64,000 nucleotides of DNA from Pseudomonas sp. S06B 330 (GCF_002845275.2 NZ_CP088149.1:1732501-1796500); one strand, 5' to 3'. Shown: positions 51,408 through 63,153, numbered from the stretch's first letter. Notes: a model not told the origin generated them from the letters alone. Numbers and translations: made by a program.

Positions 51408-54131
51408 ATGCTTCGAATTCGCAAACTGGTCTTAGCAATAGCCGCGGCGTCGGCGCTGTCGTCCGGTATGGCGCATGCCCTTGGTTTGGGCGAGTTGACG
51501 CTGAAGTCGGCGCAGAACCAGCCGCTGGATGCTGAGATCGAACTGCTCGATGTGCGCGATCTTACCGCAGCGGAAGTGGCGCCGAGCCTGGCACCTGCTG
51601 AAGAGTTCGCCAAGGCTGGCATTGAGCGCCAGGCCTACTTGAACGACCTGACGTTCACGCCGGTGATCAATCCCAACGGCAAAAGCGTATTGCGAGTGAC
51701 CTCGAGCCAGCCGCTGCCCGCGCCGATGGTCAAGTTCATGGTGCAGGTGATGTGGCCTAGCGGGCGACTGTTGCGTGACTACAGTGTGCTGGTCAATCAG
51801 GCCGCACTGCCGGGTGCCAAGCCGCAAGCGGCAATTGCGCCGGCAGTCAGCGCGCCAGCCAACTACACCACGGTACGCCGTGACACGCTTTGGGAGATTG
51901 CCTCGAAGGCCCGTCAGGGCGGTTCGGTGCAGCAGGCGATGCTGGCCATCCAGGCGCTGAACCCTGATGCCTTTATCAACGGCAACATCAACCTGCTGAA
52001 AACCGGTCAGGTTTTGCGCTTTCCCGATCAGCAGCAGGTCATGAGCATTCCCCAAGGCGAAGCGGTGACGGAGGTTGCCGAGCAGTACGCCGCCTGGCGT
52101 CAAGGCCGGCGCCTGGGACCGCGTGCCCGACAGTTGGACGCCACGCGTCGCACGGGTACCGAGGCTACGCCAGCACAGATCGCCAATCAGGACAATCTGC
52201 GCCTGGTGGCGCCCAGCAGCAAAACTGCCGCCGGTGACGGCAAGGCAGTCAGCGATAAGCTCGCGCTCGCCCAGGAAAGCCTCGATACCACGCGGCGTGA
52301 CAATGCCGAACTGAAAAGCCGTATGAGCGATCTGCAGAGCCAGCTGGACAAGCTGGAGCGTTTGATTGCACTGAAGAACGATCAATTGGCCCGGCTCGAA
52401 GCCCAGGGTGCCGCAGGTCAGACGCCTGAGCAGTCGAGCATTTCTGCCGAGCTGCAGCCTGCGCCGAGCGAACCGGTGGTGACGCCGGCGCCTGCGGCCG
52501 TCGATACCGCGCCGCTGGACAACAAGGCGCCTGGCGCTGAGCCTGCGACTGCAGGCGGTTCCAGCAAGATGCTCGATGACCTGCTTGGCAGCCCGCTGTT
52601 GCTGGCGCTGATTGCCGCCTCGGCATTGCTAGTACTCCTGTTGTTACTGTTGTTGCTGGCGCGCAAGCGCAAGGCTGACCAGGAAGCGGAAAAGCACCTG
52701 CGCATGGCTCGCGCACTGGCCGAAGAGAGTGATCGCAGCCCGGACCTCGACCTGCCACCGAGCAGCTTCGAGGGCCTGGAAATGCCGGCGCCGAGCGTCA
52801 CCTTGGCGCCGGCGGTTGTAGCAGCCTCGGCCGCCGCTGCCAGCGCTGCTGAAGCACCTGCTGAGCAAAGCAAGTCAGCCGCCGCCAAGCCGCTTGAGCC
52901 AGCGCCTACCCAGCCGCAGCCAATGGCTGCTCCGCTGGTGGCACCCGCCGCGGATACAGCGCCAGCGCCAAGCGCCGATGCGCTGCTCAACGAAGTGGAG
53001 CTGAGCATTGCCCGTGGTCGCCTGAACCATGCCGCTGAGCTGCTGGAGCCGGCAGTGGCTGCGGCGCCGGAGCGTAGTGATCTGCGTCTGAAGCTGATGG
53101 AAGTCTATGCGCGCCAAGGTGATCGTGACGCCTTTGTCGGCCATGAACGCCAATTGATCGCTACGGGTCAGAACCATGCTGACGTCGAGGCCCTCAAGAG
53201 CCGTTTTCCGGCCATGATGGCATTGGCGGCGGGCGGTATCGGTGCCGCTGCCCTGGCGGCAGAAATGGATGCCCAGTACGTCCAGGCATTGTTGCAGGAT
53301 GAGCCGCAGGTTGAACCTCAAGTGCAACCTGAACCTGAGCCGCAGGTCGAGACCGAGGTGCAACCTGAGTCAGAACCAGAACCCACTGCGGAACTGGAGT
53401 CGGCGCCAGAGGCGGAGCCGCTTGCTGACGATGAGCTGGACAGTGCGTTCGATCTGAGCCTTGACGATGATCTGCAAGATCTGAATCTGGAAGCACCGTT
53501 GGAGCTTGGTGAGTCCGCACCTGAGATCGAACTGGAGCTAGCGCCCGAGCCTGTGGCTGAGGTACCGGCTGTGGAGCCAGAGGCTGAAGTGGCCGCCGAA
53601 CAGCCTGTTGAGCGTGCGCCTGAAGCGCTCGATGACTTGTCTGATTTCGATCTCGATGTCGCGGGCGATCAACTGGCTGAACTGCCGGTCATCGAGCCGA
53701 TCGATATCGCTGCCGAGCTTGCGGCTTTCGACGAAACCATGCCGGAGTTCGATCCGTTGAGCGAGTTGGAGCTGCCGGAAGACTTCGATCTGTCGCTGTC
53801 GCTGGAAGATGACTCCGATGCAGCCAAGAGCTTTGCTTCCGAGCTGGATGACGTCAATGCCGAACTCGACAAGTTGTCACAGAGCCTGGAGCAACCGTCG
53901 ATCGAACCGCACTTCACCGCTGAAGACGCCTTGAGCGACGACCTTGGTGATGATCTGGAGTTCGACTACCTGGGCGGTGCCGATGAGGCTGCGACCAAGC
54001 TCGACCTGGCCCGTGCCTACATCGACATGGGTGACCATGACGGTGCACGCGATATCCTCGACGAAGTGCGCAAGGAGGGCAGCGATGCCCAGAAGCAGGA
54101 AGCCGACGAGATGCTCTCGCGTCTGGTCTGA
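51408..54131 (+). CDS. fimV: FimV-type polar hub protein
   Basis: A 907-residue inner-membrane protein with a large periplasmic part. It has a signal sequence ending near GMAHA-LGLGEL, a LysM-like domain (about residues 160-215), a coiled coil (about 290-335), one membrane helix (about 395-420, very leucine-rich), and a cytoplasmic acidic tail with Glu/Pro-rich repeats and a C-terminal TPR-like FimV motif (DLARAYIDMGDHDGARDILDEV). FimV organises type IV pili, polarity and cAMP signalling in P. aeruginosa. I start at ATG 51408 after AGGAAGAGG. The acidic repeats are likely variable in length. Confidence 0.93.
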   Translation: MLRIRKLVLAIAAASALSSGMAHALGLGELTLKSAQNQPLDAEIELLDVRDLTAAEVAPSLAPAEEFAKAGIERQAYLNDLTFTPVINPNGKSVLRVTSSQPLPAPMVKFMVQVMWPSGRLLRDYSVLVNQAALPGAKPQAAIAPAVSAPANYTTVRRDTLWEIASKARQGGSVQQAMLAIQALNPDAFINGNINLLKTGQVLRFPDQQQVMSIPQGEAVTEVAEQYAAWRQGRRLGPRARQLDATRRTGTEATPAQIANQDNLRLVAPSSKTAAGDGKAVSDKLALAQESLDTTRRDNAELKSRMSDLQSQLDKLERLIALKNDQLARLEAQGAAGQTPEQSSISAELQPAPSEPVVTPAPAAVDTAPLDNKAPGAEPATAGGSSKMLDDLLGSPLLLALIAASALLVLLLLLLLLARKRKADQEAEKHLRMARALAEESDRSPDLDLPPSSFEGLEMPAPSVTLAPAVVAASAAAASAAEAPAEQSKSAAAKPLEPAPTQPQPMAAPLVAPAADTAPAPSADALLNEVELSIARGRLNHAAELLEPAVAAAPERSDLRLKLMEVYARQGDRDAFVGHERQLIATGQNHADVEALKSRFPAMMALAAGGIGAAALAAEMDAQYVQALLQDEPQVEPQVQPEPEPQVETEVQPESEPEPTAELESAPEAEPLADDELDSAFDLSLDDDLQDLNLEAPLELGESAPEIELELAPEPVAEVPAVEPEAEVAAEQPVERAPEALDDLSDFDLDVAGDQLAELPVIEPIDIAAELAAFDETMPEFDPLSELELPEDFDLSLSLEDDSDAAKSFASELDDVNAELDKLSQSLEQPSIEPHFTAEDALSDDLGDDLEFDYLGGADEAATKLDLARAYIDMGDHDGARDILDEVRKEGSDAQKQEADEMLSRLV

Positions 54132-54151
54132 GGCCTGCCCTTGTACGTCCG

Positions 54152-54173
54152 ACGGCAGCCCTGGTGGCTGCCG
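54152..54173 (+). terminator. Hairpin after fimV
   Basis: ACGGCAGCC pairs perfectly with GGCTGCCGT around CTGGT. The following TGTCGTTAT is T-poor, so termination would be partial. Confidence 0.45.
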
Positions 54174-54221
54174 TTGTCGTTATAATTCCCGCCATCTGCT
54201 AAATCGACAGGCTGTATCTTC

Positions 54222-55097
54222 TTGGAAATCATTGATAACACGGTTGCCGAATCGGCGGCCGAAGGCTTCTTTCGCATCGCTCTGGGCGTGGAATACAAAG
54301 GCTCGCGCTACCGCGGCTGGCAGCGCCAGGCTGATGGCGTACCGAGCGTCCAACAGACCCTCGAAGAGGCGTTGTCCAAAGTTGCCGACTCGCCCGTGAC
54401 CCTGCTCTGCGCCGGGCGTACTGACGCTGGCGTGCATGCCTGTGGTCAGGTGGTGCATTTTGATACCCAGGTGGTGCGCAGCATGAAGGCGTGGACCATG
54501 GGCGCCAACATCAATTTGCCACACGACATCAGCGTGTCCTGGGCTAAAGAGATGCCGGCGAACTTCCATGCTCGCTTCAAGGCCATCGCCCGGCGCTACC
54601 GCTACGTGATCTACAACGACCAGATCCGCCCGGCGCACATGGGCCAGGAAGTCACCTGGAATCACCGGCCACTGGACGTTGAGCGCATGGCCCTGGCCGC
54701 CGAGTATCTGGTGGGTACCCATGACTTCAGTGCCTTTCGCGCTGGGCAGTGCCAGGCCAAGTCGCCGATCAAGAATATCCATCACCTGCGGGTGACTCGC
54801 CACGGCAAGATGATTGTTCTGGATATCCGCGCCAGTGCCTTCCTGCACCATATGGTGCGCAATATCGCCGGGGTATTGATGACCATCGGCGCTGGTGAGC
54901 GTCCGGTGGAGTGGGCTCGAGAAGTGCTGGAAAGCCGTGAGCGGCGTACCGGTGGCGTCACCGCCCATCCGTTTGGTTTGTACCTGGTGCAGGTGGAGTA
55001 CCACGATGAGTTCGCCTTGCCCGAGCGTTACATAGGTCCACACTTTCTTACCGGTTACGAGTCGCTGACGGCTGACGATCCACAAGGCATTTGCTAA
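54222..55097 (+). CDS. truA: tRNA pseudouridine(38-40) synthase TruA
   Basis: A 291-residue enzyme that modifies the anticodon arm of tRNAs. The catalytic aspartate is in [18 protein letters not shown], and the family segments [13 protein letters not shown] and [13 protein letters not shown] are present. The frame opens with TTG 54222 and has no ATG or GTG before the conserved [18 protein letters not shown], so the start is uncertain and there is no ribosome site. Fused or coupled start use is possible. Confidence 0.9.
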   Translation: MEIIDNTVAESAAEGFFRIALGVEYKGSRYRGWQRQADGVPSVQQTLEEALSKVADSPVTLLCAGRTDAGVHACGQVVHFDTQVVRSMKAWTMGANINLPHDISVSWAKEMPANFHARFKAIARRYRYVIYNDQIRPAHMGQEVTWNHRPLDVERMALAAEYLVGTHDFSAFRAGQCQAKSPIKNIHHLRVTRHGKMIVLDIRASAFLHHMVRNIAGVLMTIGAGERPVEWAREVLESRERRTGGVTAHPFGLYLVQVEYHDEFALPERYIGPHFLTGYESLTADDPQGIC

Positions 55098-55135
55098 CAT
55101 CCGGGGCTTTCCAGATCAGCCGAGGTTCACCGGGC

Positions 55136-55756
55136 ATGAGCGCCGTTCGCAGCAAAATCTGTGGTATTACGCGCATCGAGGATGCCTTGGCTGCGGCAGA
55201 GGCGGGCGCTGACGCCATTGGTCTGGTGTTCTATGCCAAGAGTCCGCGGGCGGTCGGCGTGCAGCAGGCGCGGGCAATCATTGCCGCCTTGCCGCCGTTT
55301 GTGACCACCGTGGGCCTGTTCGTCAATGCCAGCCGCTGCGAGCTGAGCGACATTCTCGAAGCGGTGCCGCTGGACCTGCTGCAGTTTCATGGCGATGAAA
55401 CCCCGGCCGATTGCGCCGGTCATAACCGACCATGGATCAAAGCGTTGCGGGTGCGCCCAGGCGATGACCTCGAGGCCGCATGCAAGCTGTACAAGGACGC
55501 TAGCGGCATTCTGCTCGATACCTATGTTGCGGGTGTGCCGGGGGGCACGGGAGAGGCGTTCGACTGGTCGCTGGTGCCCGAAAAACTGAGCAAGCCGATC
55601 ATTCTTGCCGGGGGCTTGTCGCCGGACAACGTGGCTGCCGCCATTACCCAGGTGCACCCCTATGCCGTCGATGTCAGCGGCGGTGTCGAGCAGGCCAAGG
55701 GCATCAAGGATGCCGCACGGATAGAGGCCTTTATCCAGGCCGTCAAGCAGGCGTGA
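55136..55756 (+). CDS. trpF: Phosphoribosylanthranilate isomerase
   Basis: A 206-residue TIM-barrel enzyme of tryptophan synthesis. SKICGIT holds the active-site cysteine near residue 9, and [17 protein letters not shown] and [15 protein letters not shown] are family motifs. ATG 55136 follows a CGAGG ribosome site. The trpF-accD order is conserved, but the 281-base gap before accD contains no gene that I recognise. Confidence 0.95.
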   Translation: MSAVRSKICGITRIEDALAAAEAGADAIGLVFYAKSPRAVGVQQARAIIAALPPFVTTVGLFVNASRCELSDILEAVPLDLLQFHGDETPADCAGHNRPWIKALRVRPGDDLEAACKLYKDASGILLDTYVAGVPGGTGEAFDWSLVPEKLSKPIILAGGLSPDNVAAAITQVHPYAVDVSGGVEQAKGIKDAARIEAFIQAVKQA

Positions 55757-56037
55757 TAACGTCTGCTGTTGCCAATGTGACGGCTGGCCGCGCGCCATCG
55801 TCCATAACTTTCGCAGCCTGGTGCTGCCGGATCGCGCCCATGGGCCGGTCGAAATTACTGGGTGGCGCCGCAGGCGTCGCCCTTACAGGTTGACGATGGG
55901 GCGGTATCGGGGCACCTCGCTGTAGGTGGGGCGCCGGAGCCGGCCCGTCATCGCGTCATACATGAATTGAGCTCAAGGGCATACGCGCGAACCTGGCAGC
56001 CAACGCCTGCCGGTCGCCGTTACTGGAGAAAGAAAGC

Positions 56038-56958
56038 ATGAGCAACTGGTTAGTAGACAAACTGATCCCTTCGATCATGCGTTCCGAGGTGAAGAAAAGC
56101 TCGGTGCCTGAAGGGCTGTGGCACAAGTGCCCGTCCTGCGAAGCCGTGCTGTATCGTCCGGAGCTGGAAAAGACCCTGGATGTCTGCCCTAAATGCAACC
56201 ACCACATGCGCATTGGCGCACGTGCGCGCATCGATATCTTCCTGGATGCCGAAGGCCGTGCTGAGCTGGGGGCTGATCTGGAGCCGGTCGACCGCCTGAA
56301 GTTCCGTGATGGCAAGAAGTACAAAGATCGTCTCAGCGCTGCACAAAAGCAGACCGGTGAGAAAGACGCCCTGATTTCCATGAGCGGTACCCTGCTGGGT
56401 ATGCCGATTGTGGTCAGCGCCTTCGAATTCTCGTTCATGGGTGGTTCGATGGGTGCCATCGTTGGCGAGCGCTTCGTGCGCGCGGCCAACTACGCCCTGG
56501 AAAATCGCTGCCCGATGGTCTGCTTCTCCGCCTCTGGCGGTGCGCGTATGCAGGAGGCACTGATCTCGCTGATGCAGATGGCCAAGACCTCGGCGGTGCT
56601 GGCACGTCTGCGCGAAGAAGGCATTCCGTTCATCTCGGTGTTGACCGATCCGGTCTACGGCGGTGTTTCCGCAAGTCTGGCGATGCTTGGCGACGTCATC
56701 GTTGGTGAGCCAAAAGCCCTGATCGGCTTTGCCGGCCCTCGCGTCATTGAGCAGACCGTACGTGAAAAGCTGCCAGAAGGTTTCCAGCGCAGTGAGTTCC
56801 TCCTTGAACACGGCGCTATCGACATGATCATCCCGCGTCAGGAGCTGCGTCAGCGCCTGGGCAACCTGCTGGCACAGATGATGGGCCTGCCGACGCCGAC
56901 GTTCGTCGCGCCTGTGCTTGAGCCGATCGTCGTGCCACCGGCGCCTGCCACCGTATGA
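56038..56958 (+). CDS. accD: Acetyl-CoA carboxylase carboxyltransferase beta subunit
   Basis: A 306-residue subunit of the carboxyltransferase that forms malonyl-CoA. A zinc ribbon CPSC...CPKC lies at about residues 30-55, followed by the crotonase-like domain with oxyanion glycines in [10 protein letters not shown] and [24 protein letters not shown] precedes the ATG. It overlaps folC by four bases, as in many proteobacteria. Confidence 0.97.
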   Translation: MSNWLVDKLIPSIMRSEVKKSSVPEGLWHKCPSCEAVLYRPELEKTLDVCPKCNHHMRIGARARIDIFLDAEGRAELGADLEPVDRLKFRDGKKYKDRLSAAQKQTGEKDALISMSGTLLGMPIVVSAFEFSFMGGSMGAIVGERFVRAANYALENRCPMVCFSASGGARMQEALISLMQMAKTSAVLARLREEGIPFISVLTDPVYGGVSASLAMLGDVIVGEPKALIGFAGPRVIEQTVREKLPEGFQRSEFLLEHGAIDMIIPRQELRQRLGNLLAQMMGLPTPTFVAPVLEPIVVPPAPATV

Positions 56959-58262
56959 CCCAACGTACCCTTGGCGACTGGCTCGCCTATCTCGAGCAGT
57001 TGCACCCCTCGGCCATCGATATGGGCCTGGCGCGTTCGCAACAGGTTGCGGCCAGGCTCGGGTTGGACAAGCCGGCGCCACGGGTGATTACCGTGACCGG
57101 CACCAACGGCAAGGGCTCGACCTGCGCCTTTGTGGCGGCATTGTTGCGTGCTCAGGGGCTTAAAGTCGGGGTATACAGTTCGCCGCACCTGCTGCGTTAC
57201 AACGAGCGGGTGCAGATCAATGGCGAAGACGCTGCTGATGAGCAACTGTGCGAAGCGTTTGCCGCTGTCGAAGCTGCCCGCGGCGAGACTTCTCTGACCT
57301 ACTTCGAGGCCGGCACCTTGGCCGCGTTCTGGCTGTTCAAGCAGTCGGCGCTGGATGCCGTGGTGCTTGAGGTGGGTCTGGGCGGGCGCCTGGATACCGT
57401 CAATATCGTCGATGCCGATGTAGCGCTGGTTACCAGCATCGGAGTCGATCATGTCGATTACCTGGGCGATACGCGGGAGTTGGTGGCCTTTGAAAAGGCC
57501 GGAATCTTCCGCCCGGGCAAGCCTGCGCTGTGCGGTGATCTCAATCCGCCGCAGCCATTACTGGATAAAGCGCGCGAGCTAGCGTGCCCGTTCTTCTTGC
57601 GTGGGCGCGATTTCGATCTCGCCAGCACGGATCAGTACTGGCAGTGGCGGGGCGTTGATAGCCGCGGGCAAGTGGTCGAGCTGCACAATCTGCCGTTGCT
57701 CGACCTGCCGATGGAAAACGCTGCGCTGGCGCTGCAAGCCTATCTGTTGCTGGACTTGCCGTGGGACGCCGGGCAGATCGCCGCGGCCTTGCAGTCGACG
57801 CGGATGGTCGGTCGTCTGGATCGCCGCAGATTCCGCTGGCAGGGCAAGGCATTGACTATCCTCATGGATGTCGGCCATAACCCTCATGCCGCCGAGTACT
57901 TGGCCCAGCGTCTGGCTGCGCGGCCGCTGCAAGGCAAGCGTCTGGCGGTGTTCGGCCTATTGGCTGACAAGGATCTTGCTGGGGTGGTGCAGCCTTTGTG
58001 CGGTTCGGTTCAAGCGTGGGCAGTTGCACCGCTGGATACCGCGCGTAGTCGTTCTGCGAGCGAGCTGCAGGCGGCGCTGACGAACCTCGGTGCCGATGTG
58101 AAGTCTTACTCCAGCGTCGCCGAGGCCCTCGATGGCCAGTGCGCGTTGGCGGCGGCGGATGATGAAATCCTGCTGTTCGGATCGTTTTTCTGTGTCGGCG
58201 AAGCCCTGCAGTGGCTGGATCGGCAGGCCACGGAGGATGGGGCAAATGGCATTGCTGGATAA
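56955..58262 (+). CDS. folC: Dihydrofolate/folylpolyglutamate synthase FolC
   Basis: A 435-residue bifunctional enzyme of folate synthesis. The P-loop is [11 protein letters not shown] (about residues 50-60), [16 protein letters not shown] binds substrate, and [14 protein letters not shown] and DVGHNPHAA follow. The start overlaps accD, and the end overlaps the SPOR protein gene by 17 bases. Confidence 0.95.
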   Translation: MTQRTLGDWLAYLEQLHPSAIDMGLARSQQVAARLGLDKPAPRVITVTGTNGKGSTCAFVAALLRAQGLKVGVYSSPHLLRYNERVQINGEDAADEQLCEAFAAVEAARGETSLTYFEAGTLAAFWLFKQSALDAVVLEVGLGGRLDTVNIVDADVALVTSIGVDHVDYLGDTRELVAFEKAGIFRPGKPALCGDLNPPQPLLDKARELACPFFLRGRDFDLASTDQYWQWRGVDSRGQVVELHNLPLLDLPMENAALALQAYLLLDLPWDAGQIAAALQSTRMVGRLDRRRFRWQGKALTILMDVGHNPHAAEYLAQRLAARPLQGKRLAVFGLLADKDLAGVVQPLCGSVQAWAVAPLDTARSRSASELQAALTNLGADVKSYSSVAEALDGQCALAAADDEILLFGSFFCVGEALQWLDRQATEDGANGIAG

Positions 58263-58911
58263 AGTGGTCAAGCAACGGATGGTTGGTGCGCTGGTGCTGG
58301 TAGCCCTGGCGGTGATTTTCTTGCCGATGCTGTTTTCCCGTGAAGACGAGATGCGTCAGGTGCGCGTTGAGGCCCCAGAAGCGCCGGCGGCGCCGACCAT
58401 GGCGCCGGTGCAGGTCGAGCCTGTGGCGGTGCCGGAGCCTCAGGCCCTGCCTGAAGAGGCGCCGGTGATCGTCGACGAGTCCACGGTGCCAGCCCAGACC
58501 CCAAGCACGCCGATTGCGCCCGCGCCACCCGCAGTGCCGGCCCCGGCCCCGACTGCAGCCCCTGAGCCAGTCGTTGCGGCCAAGCCAGCGACGCCGCCAT
58601 CAACGGTAAAGCCTACCGCGACGGTTGCCACTGCCGCCAAGCCGGCAGCGGGCAAGATTGACGCGAATGGCTTACCGATCAGTTGGTCGGTGCAATTGGC
58701 CAGTTTGTCCAATCGGGCCGGTGCCGACAATCTGCAGAAAACCCTGCGTAGCCAGGGCTATAACGCCTATATCCGTTCGGCCGGTGGCATGAACCGGGTG
58801 TATGTCGGGCCGCTGATCGAGCGCGCTGAAGCCGAGCGTCTGCGTGATGTGATCAGTCGTCAGCAGAAGCTCAACGGCATCATTGTGCGCTTCCAGCCCG
58901 AGCGCAGCTGA
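58246..58911 (+). CDS. SPOR-domain membrane protein (DedD-like)
   Basis: A 221-residue protein with one N-terminal membrane helix (about residues 10-29), a long Pro/Ala/Val/Glu-rich linker (about 35-135) and a C-terminal SPOR domain (about 140-218) that binds denuded glycans at the division septum. This matches DedD, which also follows folC in E. coli. ATG 58246 lies inside the end of folC, giving [11 protein letters not shown]; the linker is low complexity. Confidence 0.9.
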   Translation: MALLDKVVKQRMVGALVLVALAVIFLPMLFSREDEMRQVRVEAPEAPAAPTMAPVQVEPVAVPEPQALPEEAPVIVDESTVPAQTPSTPIAPAPPAVPAPAPTAAPEPVVAAKPATPPSTVKPTATVATAAKPAAGKIDANGLPISWSVQLASLSNRAGADNLQKTLRSQGYNAYIRSAGGMNRVYVGPLIERAEAERLRDVISRQQKLNGIIVRFQPERS

Positions 58912-59010
58912 GTACTCGTCGCCCGGCCAGTGCCGGGCGGCAAATCACTGCTTACCGACAGCCCGCTGCTCTGGTAAAATGCGCCGCCTTATCCGTTTGC
59001 AGGCAACACT

Positions 59011-59565
59011 GTGGCATTTACCTGGGTCGACTGGGCGATTTTCGCGATCATCGCCATTTCTTCGCTGATCAGTCTCAAGCGCGGCTTCGTCAAAGAGGCC
59101 TTGTCGCTGCTTACCTGGATCATTGCCGGTGCGGTAGCCTGGATGTTCGGTGGCTCGCTGTCGCAGTACCTGGAATCTTATATCCAGACGCCGTCGGCCC
59201 GGGTTATCGCCGGATGCGCCATTCTTTTCGTCGCCACCCTGCTGGTGGGGGCCATGATCAACTTTCTCATTGGCGAGCTGATTCGCGTCACCGGGCTGTC
59301 CGGGACCGATCGCTTCCTGGGTATGGCCTTCGGTGCCGCCCGTGGAGCCTTGCTGGTGGTGGTGGCTGTCGGGCTGTTGAGCCTGGGGCCGGTACAACAG
59401 GATCAGTGGTGGCAGGATTCTCGCCTGATACCACAATTTCTATTGGTGGCTGACTGGTCGAAAAACCTCATTCTGGGGTTCACCAGCCAGTGGCTAGCCA
59501 GCGGAATCAGCGCACCGGCTGATCTCCCGTTCAAGGATCAGCTTCTGGGGCCCAAAACGCCTTGA
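59011..59565 (+). CDS. cvpA: CvpA family protein
   Basis: A 184-residue inner-membrane protein with four predicted helices; DWAIFAIIAISSLISLKRGFVKEALSLL near the start is typical of CvpA (colicin V production protein). It starts at GTG 59011. CvpA lies immediately upstream of purF in many gammaproteobacteria, as here, and is linked to envelope homeostasis. Function beyond that is not established. Confidence 0.92.
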   Translation: MAFTWVDWAIFAIIAISSLISLKRGFVKEALSLLTWIIAGAVAWMFGGSLSQYLESYIQTPSARVIAGCAILFVATLLVGAMINFLIGELIRVTGLSGTDRFLGMAFGAARGALLVVVAVGLLSLGPVQQDQWWQDSRLIPQFLLVADWSKNLILGFTSQWLASGISAPADLPFKDQLLGPKTP

Positions 59566-59606
59566 GAGCTGCTCAGTCCAGTTTCATTAAGTAGGGGTTG
59601 CGTCGC

Positions 59607-61112
59607 ATGTGTGGCATCGTCGGTATCGTCGGTAAGTCGAACGTCAATCAGGCGCTGTATGACGCGCTAACCGTCCTCCAGCACCGCGGCCAGGACGCTG
59701 CCGGTATTGTGACCAGCCATGATGGCCGGTTATTCCTGCGCAAGGACAACGGCCTGGTCCGTGATGTGTTCCAGCAGCGCCATATGCAGCGCCTGGTCGG
59801 GCATATGGGCATTGGCCATGTGCGTTACCCGACCGCGGGCAGCTCGACCTCAGCCGAGGCCCAGCCGTTCTACGTCAACTCGCCATACGGCATCACCTTG
59901 GCGCACAACGGCAACCTGACCAACGTTGAACAATTGGCCAAGGAGATCTACGAGTCCGACCTGCGCCACGTCAACACCAGTTCTGACTCTGAAGTCCTGC
60001 TCAACGTCTTCGCCCACGAGTTGGCAGTGCGCGGCAAGCTGCAGCCGACCGAAGAAGACGTGTTCGCTGCGGTTACTGACGTGCACAACCGTTGCGTCGG
60101 TGGTTATGCGGTAGTGGCGATGATCACCGGCTACGGCATCGTGGGTTTCCGTGACCCGAACGGCATCCGTCCCATCGTCTTCGGTCAGCGTCACACCGAC
60201 GAAGGCGTGGAGTACATGATCGCCTCGGAAAGCGTTTCCCTGGACGTGCTTGGCTTCACCCTGATCCGCGACCTGGCCCCGGGCGAAGCGGTGTACATCA
60301 CCGAAGAAGGCAAGTTGCACACCCGTCAGTGCGCGAACAACCCGCAATTGTCGCCGTGCATCTTCGAGCACGTTTACCTGGCACGCCCAGATTCGATCAT
60401 CGACGGCGTCTCGGTCTACAAGGCGCGCCTGCGCATGGGCGAGAAGCTGGCCGAGAAGATCCAGCGCGAGCGTCCGGATCACGACATCGATGTGGTTATC
60501 CCGATTCCTGATACTAGCCGTACCGCAGCGCTGGAGCTGGCCAACCACCTGGGCGTCAAGTTCCGCGAAGGTTTCGTCAAGAACCGCTACATCGGCCGGA
60601 CCTTCATCATGCCTGGCCAGGCTGCACGCAAGAAGTCGGTGCGCCAGAAGCTCAACGCCATCGAGCTCGAGTTCCGCGGCAAAAACGTGATGCTGGTGGA
60701 TGACTCCATCGTGCGAGGCACCACCTGCAAGCAGATCATTCAGATGGCCCGCGAAGCCGGGGCGAAGAATGTTTACTTCTGCTCCGCAGCACCGGCTGTA
60801 CGTTACCCCAACGTCTACGGCATCGACATGCCGAGCGCCCATGAACTGATCGCGCACAATCGCAGCACCGAGGACGTCGCCGAGCTGATCGGTGCCGACT
60901 GGCTGGTCTACCAGGACCTGCCGGACCTGATCGAGGCCGTGGGCGGTGGCAAGATCAAGATCGAGCATTTCGATTGTGCGGTGTTCGACGGCAAGTACGT
61001 TACCGGCGACATCGACGAGGCCTACCTGGACAAGATCGAGCAGGCGCGCAACGACGCCTCCAAGGTCAAGAACCAGGCTGTCAGCGCGATCATCGACCTC
61101 TACAACAATTAA
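59607..61112 (+). CDS. purF: Amidophosphoribosyltransferase
   Basis: A 501-residue enzyme for the first step of purine synthesis. The start at ATG 59607 puts the nucleophilic cysteine at position 2 ([14 protein letters not shown]), exposed after Met removal; an upstream TTG in frame would block this. The glutaminase domain fills the first 230 residues. The PRPP-binding site is [13 protein letters not shown] in the C-terminal half. It is 41 bases after cvpA. Confidence 0.97.
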   Translation: MCGIVGIVGKSNVNQALYDALTVLQHRGQDAAGIVTSHDGRLFLRKDNGLVRDVFQQRHMQRLVGHMGIGHVRYPTAGSSTSAEAQPFYVNSPYGITLAHNGNLTNVEQLAKEIYESDLRHVNTSSDSEVLLNVFAHELAVRGKLQPTEEDVFAAVTDVHNRCVGGYAVVAMITGYGIVGFRDPNGIRPIVFGQRHTDEGVEYMIASESVSLDVLGFTLIRDLAPGEAVYITEEGKLHTRQCANNPQLSPCIFEHVYLARPDSIIDGVSVYKARLRMGEKLAEKIQRERPDHDIDVVIPIPDTSRTAALELANHLGVKFREGFVKNRYIGRTFIMPGQAARKKSVRQKLNAIELEFRGKNVMLVDDSIVRGTTCKQIIQMAREAGAKNVYFCSAAPAVRYPNVYGIDMPSAHELIAHNRSTEDVAELIGADWLVYQDLPDLIEAVGGGKIKIEHFDCAVFDGKYVTGDIDEAYLDKIEQARNDASKVKNQAVSAIIDLYNN

Positions 61113-61128
61113 TTTAGGAGGCAGCGGC

Positions 61129-62340
61129 ATGACACAGGAATGGGATGCCGGACGCCTGGACAGCGACCTTGAAGGGGTCGCTTTTGACACGCTGGCGGTA
61201 CGCGCCGGCCAGCATCGCACGCCGGAAGGTGAGCACAGCGATCCGCTGTTCTTCACCTCCAGCTACGTGTTCCGGACAGCGGCTGATGCCGCTGCACGGT
61301 TCGCCGGCGAGGTTCCAGGTAACGTCTATTCACGCTACACCAACCCCACCGTACGTGCGTTCGAAGAGCGCATTGCCGCCCTGGAGGGCGCTGAGCAAGC
61401 GGTGGCCACCTCCACCGGCATGTCGGCGATCCTGTCCACGGTAATGGCCCTGTGCAGTGCCGGGGACCACGTGCTGGTCTCGCAGAGCGTGTTCGGATCG
61501 ACCATCAGCCTGTTCGAGAAGTACTTCAAGCGCTTCGGTGTGCAGGTTGACTACGTGCCACTGGTGGACCTTGCCGGTTGGGATGCGGCCATCAAGGCCA
61601 ACACCAAGCTGCTGTTCGTTGAGTCGCCATCCAATCCACTCGCTGAGCTGGTGGATATCGCTGCCCTTGCCGAGATTGCTCACGCCAAGGGCGCGCAACT
61701 GGTGGTCGACAACTGTTTCAGTACCCCAGCATTGCAGCAGCCGCTGAAGCTGGGTGCCGACATCGTCGTGCACTCGGCGACCAAGTTCATCGACGGCCAG
61801 GGTCGTTGCATGGGCGGTGTGGTTGCCGGGCGTAGCGAGCAGATGAAGGAAGTGGTGGGCTTTCTGCGCACGGCCGGGCCGTCGCTGAGCCCGTTCAACG
61901 CCTGGATCTTCCTCAAGGGCCTGGAAACGCTCAACCTGCGTATGCGCGCCCACTGTGCCAATGCGCAGGCCCTGGCCGAGTGGCTGGAGCAGCAGGATGG
62001 CATTGAAAAGGTTCACTACGCCGGGCTGCAGAGCCATCCGCAACACGTGTTGGCGAAAAGCCAGATGAGTGGTTTCGGCGCCGTGGTGAGCTTTGAGGTC
62101 AAGGGCGGCAAAGAGGGCGCCTGGCGCTTCATCGATGCCACGCGACTGATTTCGATCACCGCCAACCTGGGTGACAGCAAGACCACCATCACCCACCCGG
62201 GCACCACCTCCCACGGCCGTCTGTCGCCGCAGGAACGTGAGGCTGCTGGGATTCGCGACAGCCTGATCCGGGTTGCCGTCGGCCTGGAAGACGTTGCTGA
62301 CCTCAAGGCCGACCTGGCCCGTGGTCTGGCGGCGCTGTGA
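61129..62340 (+). CDS. metZ: O-succinylhomoserine sulfhydrylase
   Basis: A 403-residue PLP enzyme of the cystathionine gamma-synthase family that makes homocysteine directly from O-succinylhomoserine and sulfide, the Pseudomonas route to methionine. The PLP lysine is in [23 protein letters not shown] and TSTGMSAI mark the family. AGGAGG precedes ATG 61129. The purF-metZ order is conserved in pseudomonads. It overlaps the SDR gene by four bases. Confidence 0.94.
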   Translation: MTQEWDAGRLDSDLEGVAFDTLAVRAGQHRTPEGEHSDPLFFTSSYVFRTAADAAARFAGEVPGNVYSRYTNPTVRAFEERIAALEGAEQAVATSTGMSAILSTVMALCSAGDHVLVSQSVFGSTISLFEKYFKRFGVQVDYVPLVDLAGWDAAIKANTKLLFVESPSNPLAELVDIAALAEIAHAKGAQLVVDNCFSTPALQQPLKLGADIVVHSATKFIDGQGRCMGGVVAGRSEQMKEVVGFLRTAGPSLSPFNAWIFLKGLETLNLRMRAHCANAQALAEWLEQQDGIEKVHYAGLQSHPQHVLAKSQMSGFGAVVSFEVKGGKEGAWRFIDATRLISITANLGDSKTTITHPGTTSHGRLSPQEREAAGIRDSLIRVAVGLEDVADLKADLARGLAAL

Positions 62341-63110
62341 TCGACTGGTCAGTGGGCGACAGCAGCCATAACGGCCGCGTCGCCCTGGTGACCGGTGCGG
62401 CACGGGGGATCGGCTTGGGCATTGCTGCCTGGCTGATCGCCGAAGGCTGGCAGGTGGTGCTCACCGATCTCGATCGTGGACGCGGCGCCAAGGCGGCCAA
62501 AGTGCTCGGCGACAATGCCTGGTTCATCGGCATGGACGTTGCCGATGAAACCCAAGTCAAGACCGCGGTGGCCGAAGTGCTTGGTCAGTTCGGTCGACTT
62601 GACGCGCTGGTGTGCAATGCCGCTGTCGCCGATCCGCATAACACCACCCTGGAAACCCTGAGCCTTGCGCACTGGAACCGGGTGCTGGCGGTCAACCTTG
62701 GTGGGCCGATGCTGCTGGCCAAGCACTGTGCGCCGTATTTGCGCGCTCACGGTGGCGCTATCGTCAATCTGGCCTCCACCCGCGCCGCGCAATCGGAACC
62801 CGACACCGAAGCCTATGCGGCGAGCAAGGGCGGCCTGCTGGCGCTCACGCATGCCCTGGCCATGAGTCTGGGGCCGGAGATCCGGGTCAATGCGGTCAGC
62901 CCTGGCTGGATCGATGCCCGTGATCCTTCTGAGCGTCGTGCCGAGCCGCTGAGCGAAGCAGACCATGCGCAGCATCCAGCGGGCAGGGTAGGGACAGTAG
63001 AAGACGTGGCAGCCATGGTTGCCTGGCTGTTGTCGCGCAATGCCGGCTTTGTCACTGGCCAGGAGTTCGTGGTCGACGGCGGTATGACCAAGAAGATGAT
63101 CTACAAGTAA
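62337..63110 (+). CDS. Short-chain dehydrogenase/reductase
   Basis: A 257-residue classical SDR. The cofactor loop is TGAARGIG (about residues 20-27), NAAVAD follows, the catalytic motif is YAASKGG (Tyr and Lys), and the conserved serine lies in NLASTRA. The acidic residue after the second strand (DLDRGRG) suggests NAD preference. GTG start, overlapping metZ by four bases. The substrate is unknown; the proximity to metZ is conserved but not explanatory. Confidence 0.88.
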   Translation: MIDWSVGDSSHNGRVALVTGAARGIGLGIAAWLIAEGWQVVLTDLDRGRGAKAAKVLGDNAWFIGMDVADETQVKTAVAEVLGQFGRLDALVCNAAVADPHNTTLETLSLAHWNRVLAVNLGGPMLLAKHCAPYLRAHGGAIVNLASTRAAQSEPDTEAYAASKGGLLALTHALAMSLGPEIRVNAVSPGWIDARDPSERRAEPLSEADHAQHPAGRVGTVEDVAAMVAWLLSRNAGFVTGQEFVVDGGMTKKMIYK

Positions 63111-63153
63111 CAACGCTTTTTTGCCCTTTTTGAAAAAAACTTCAACAGGGGTA

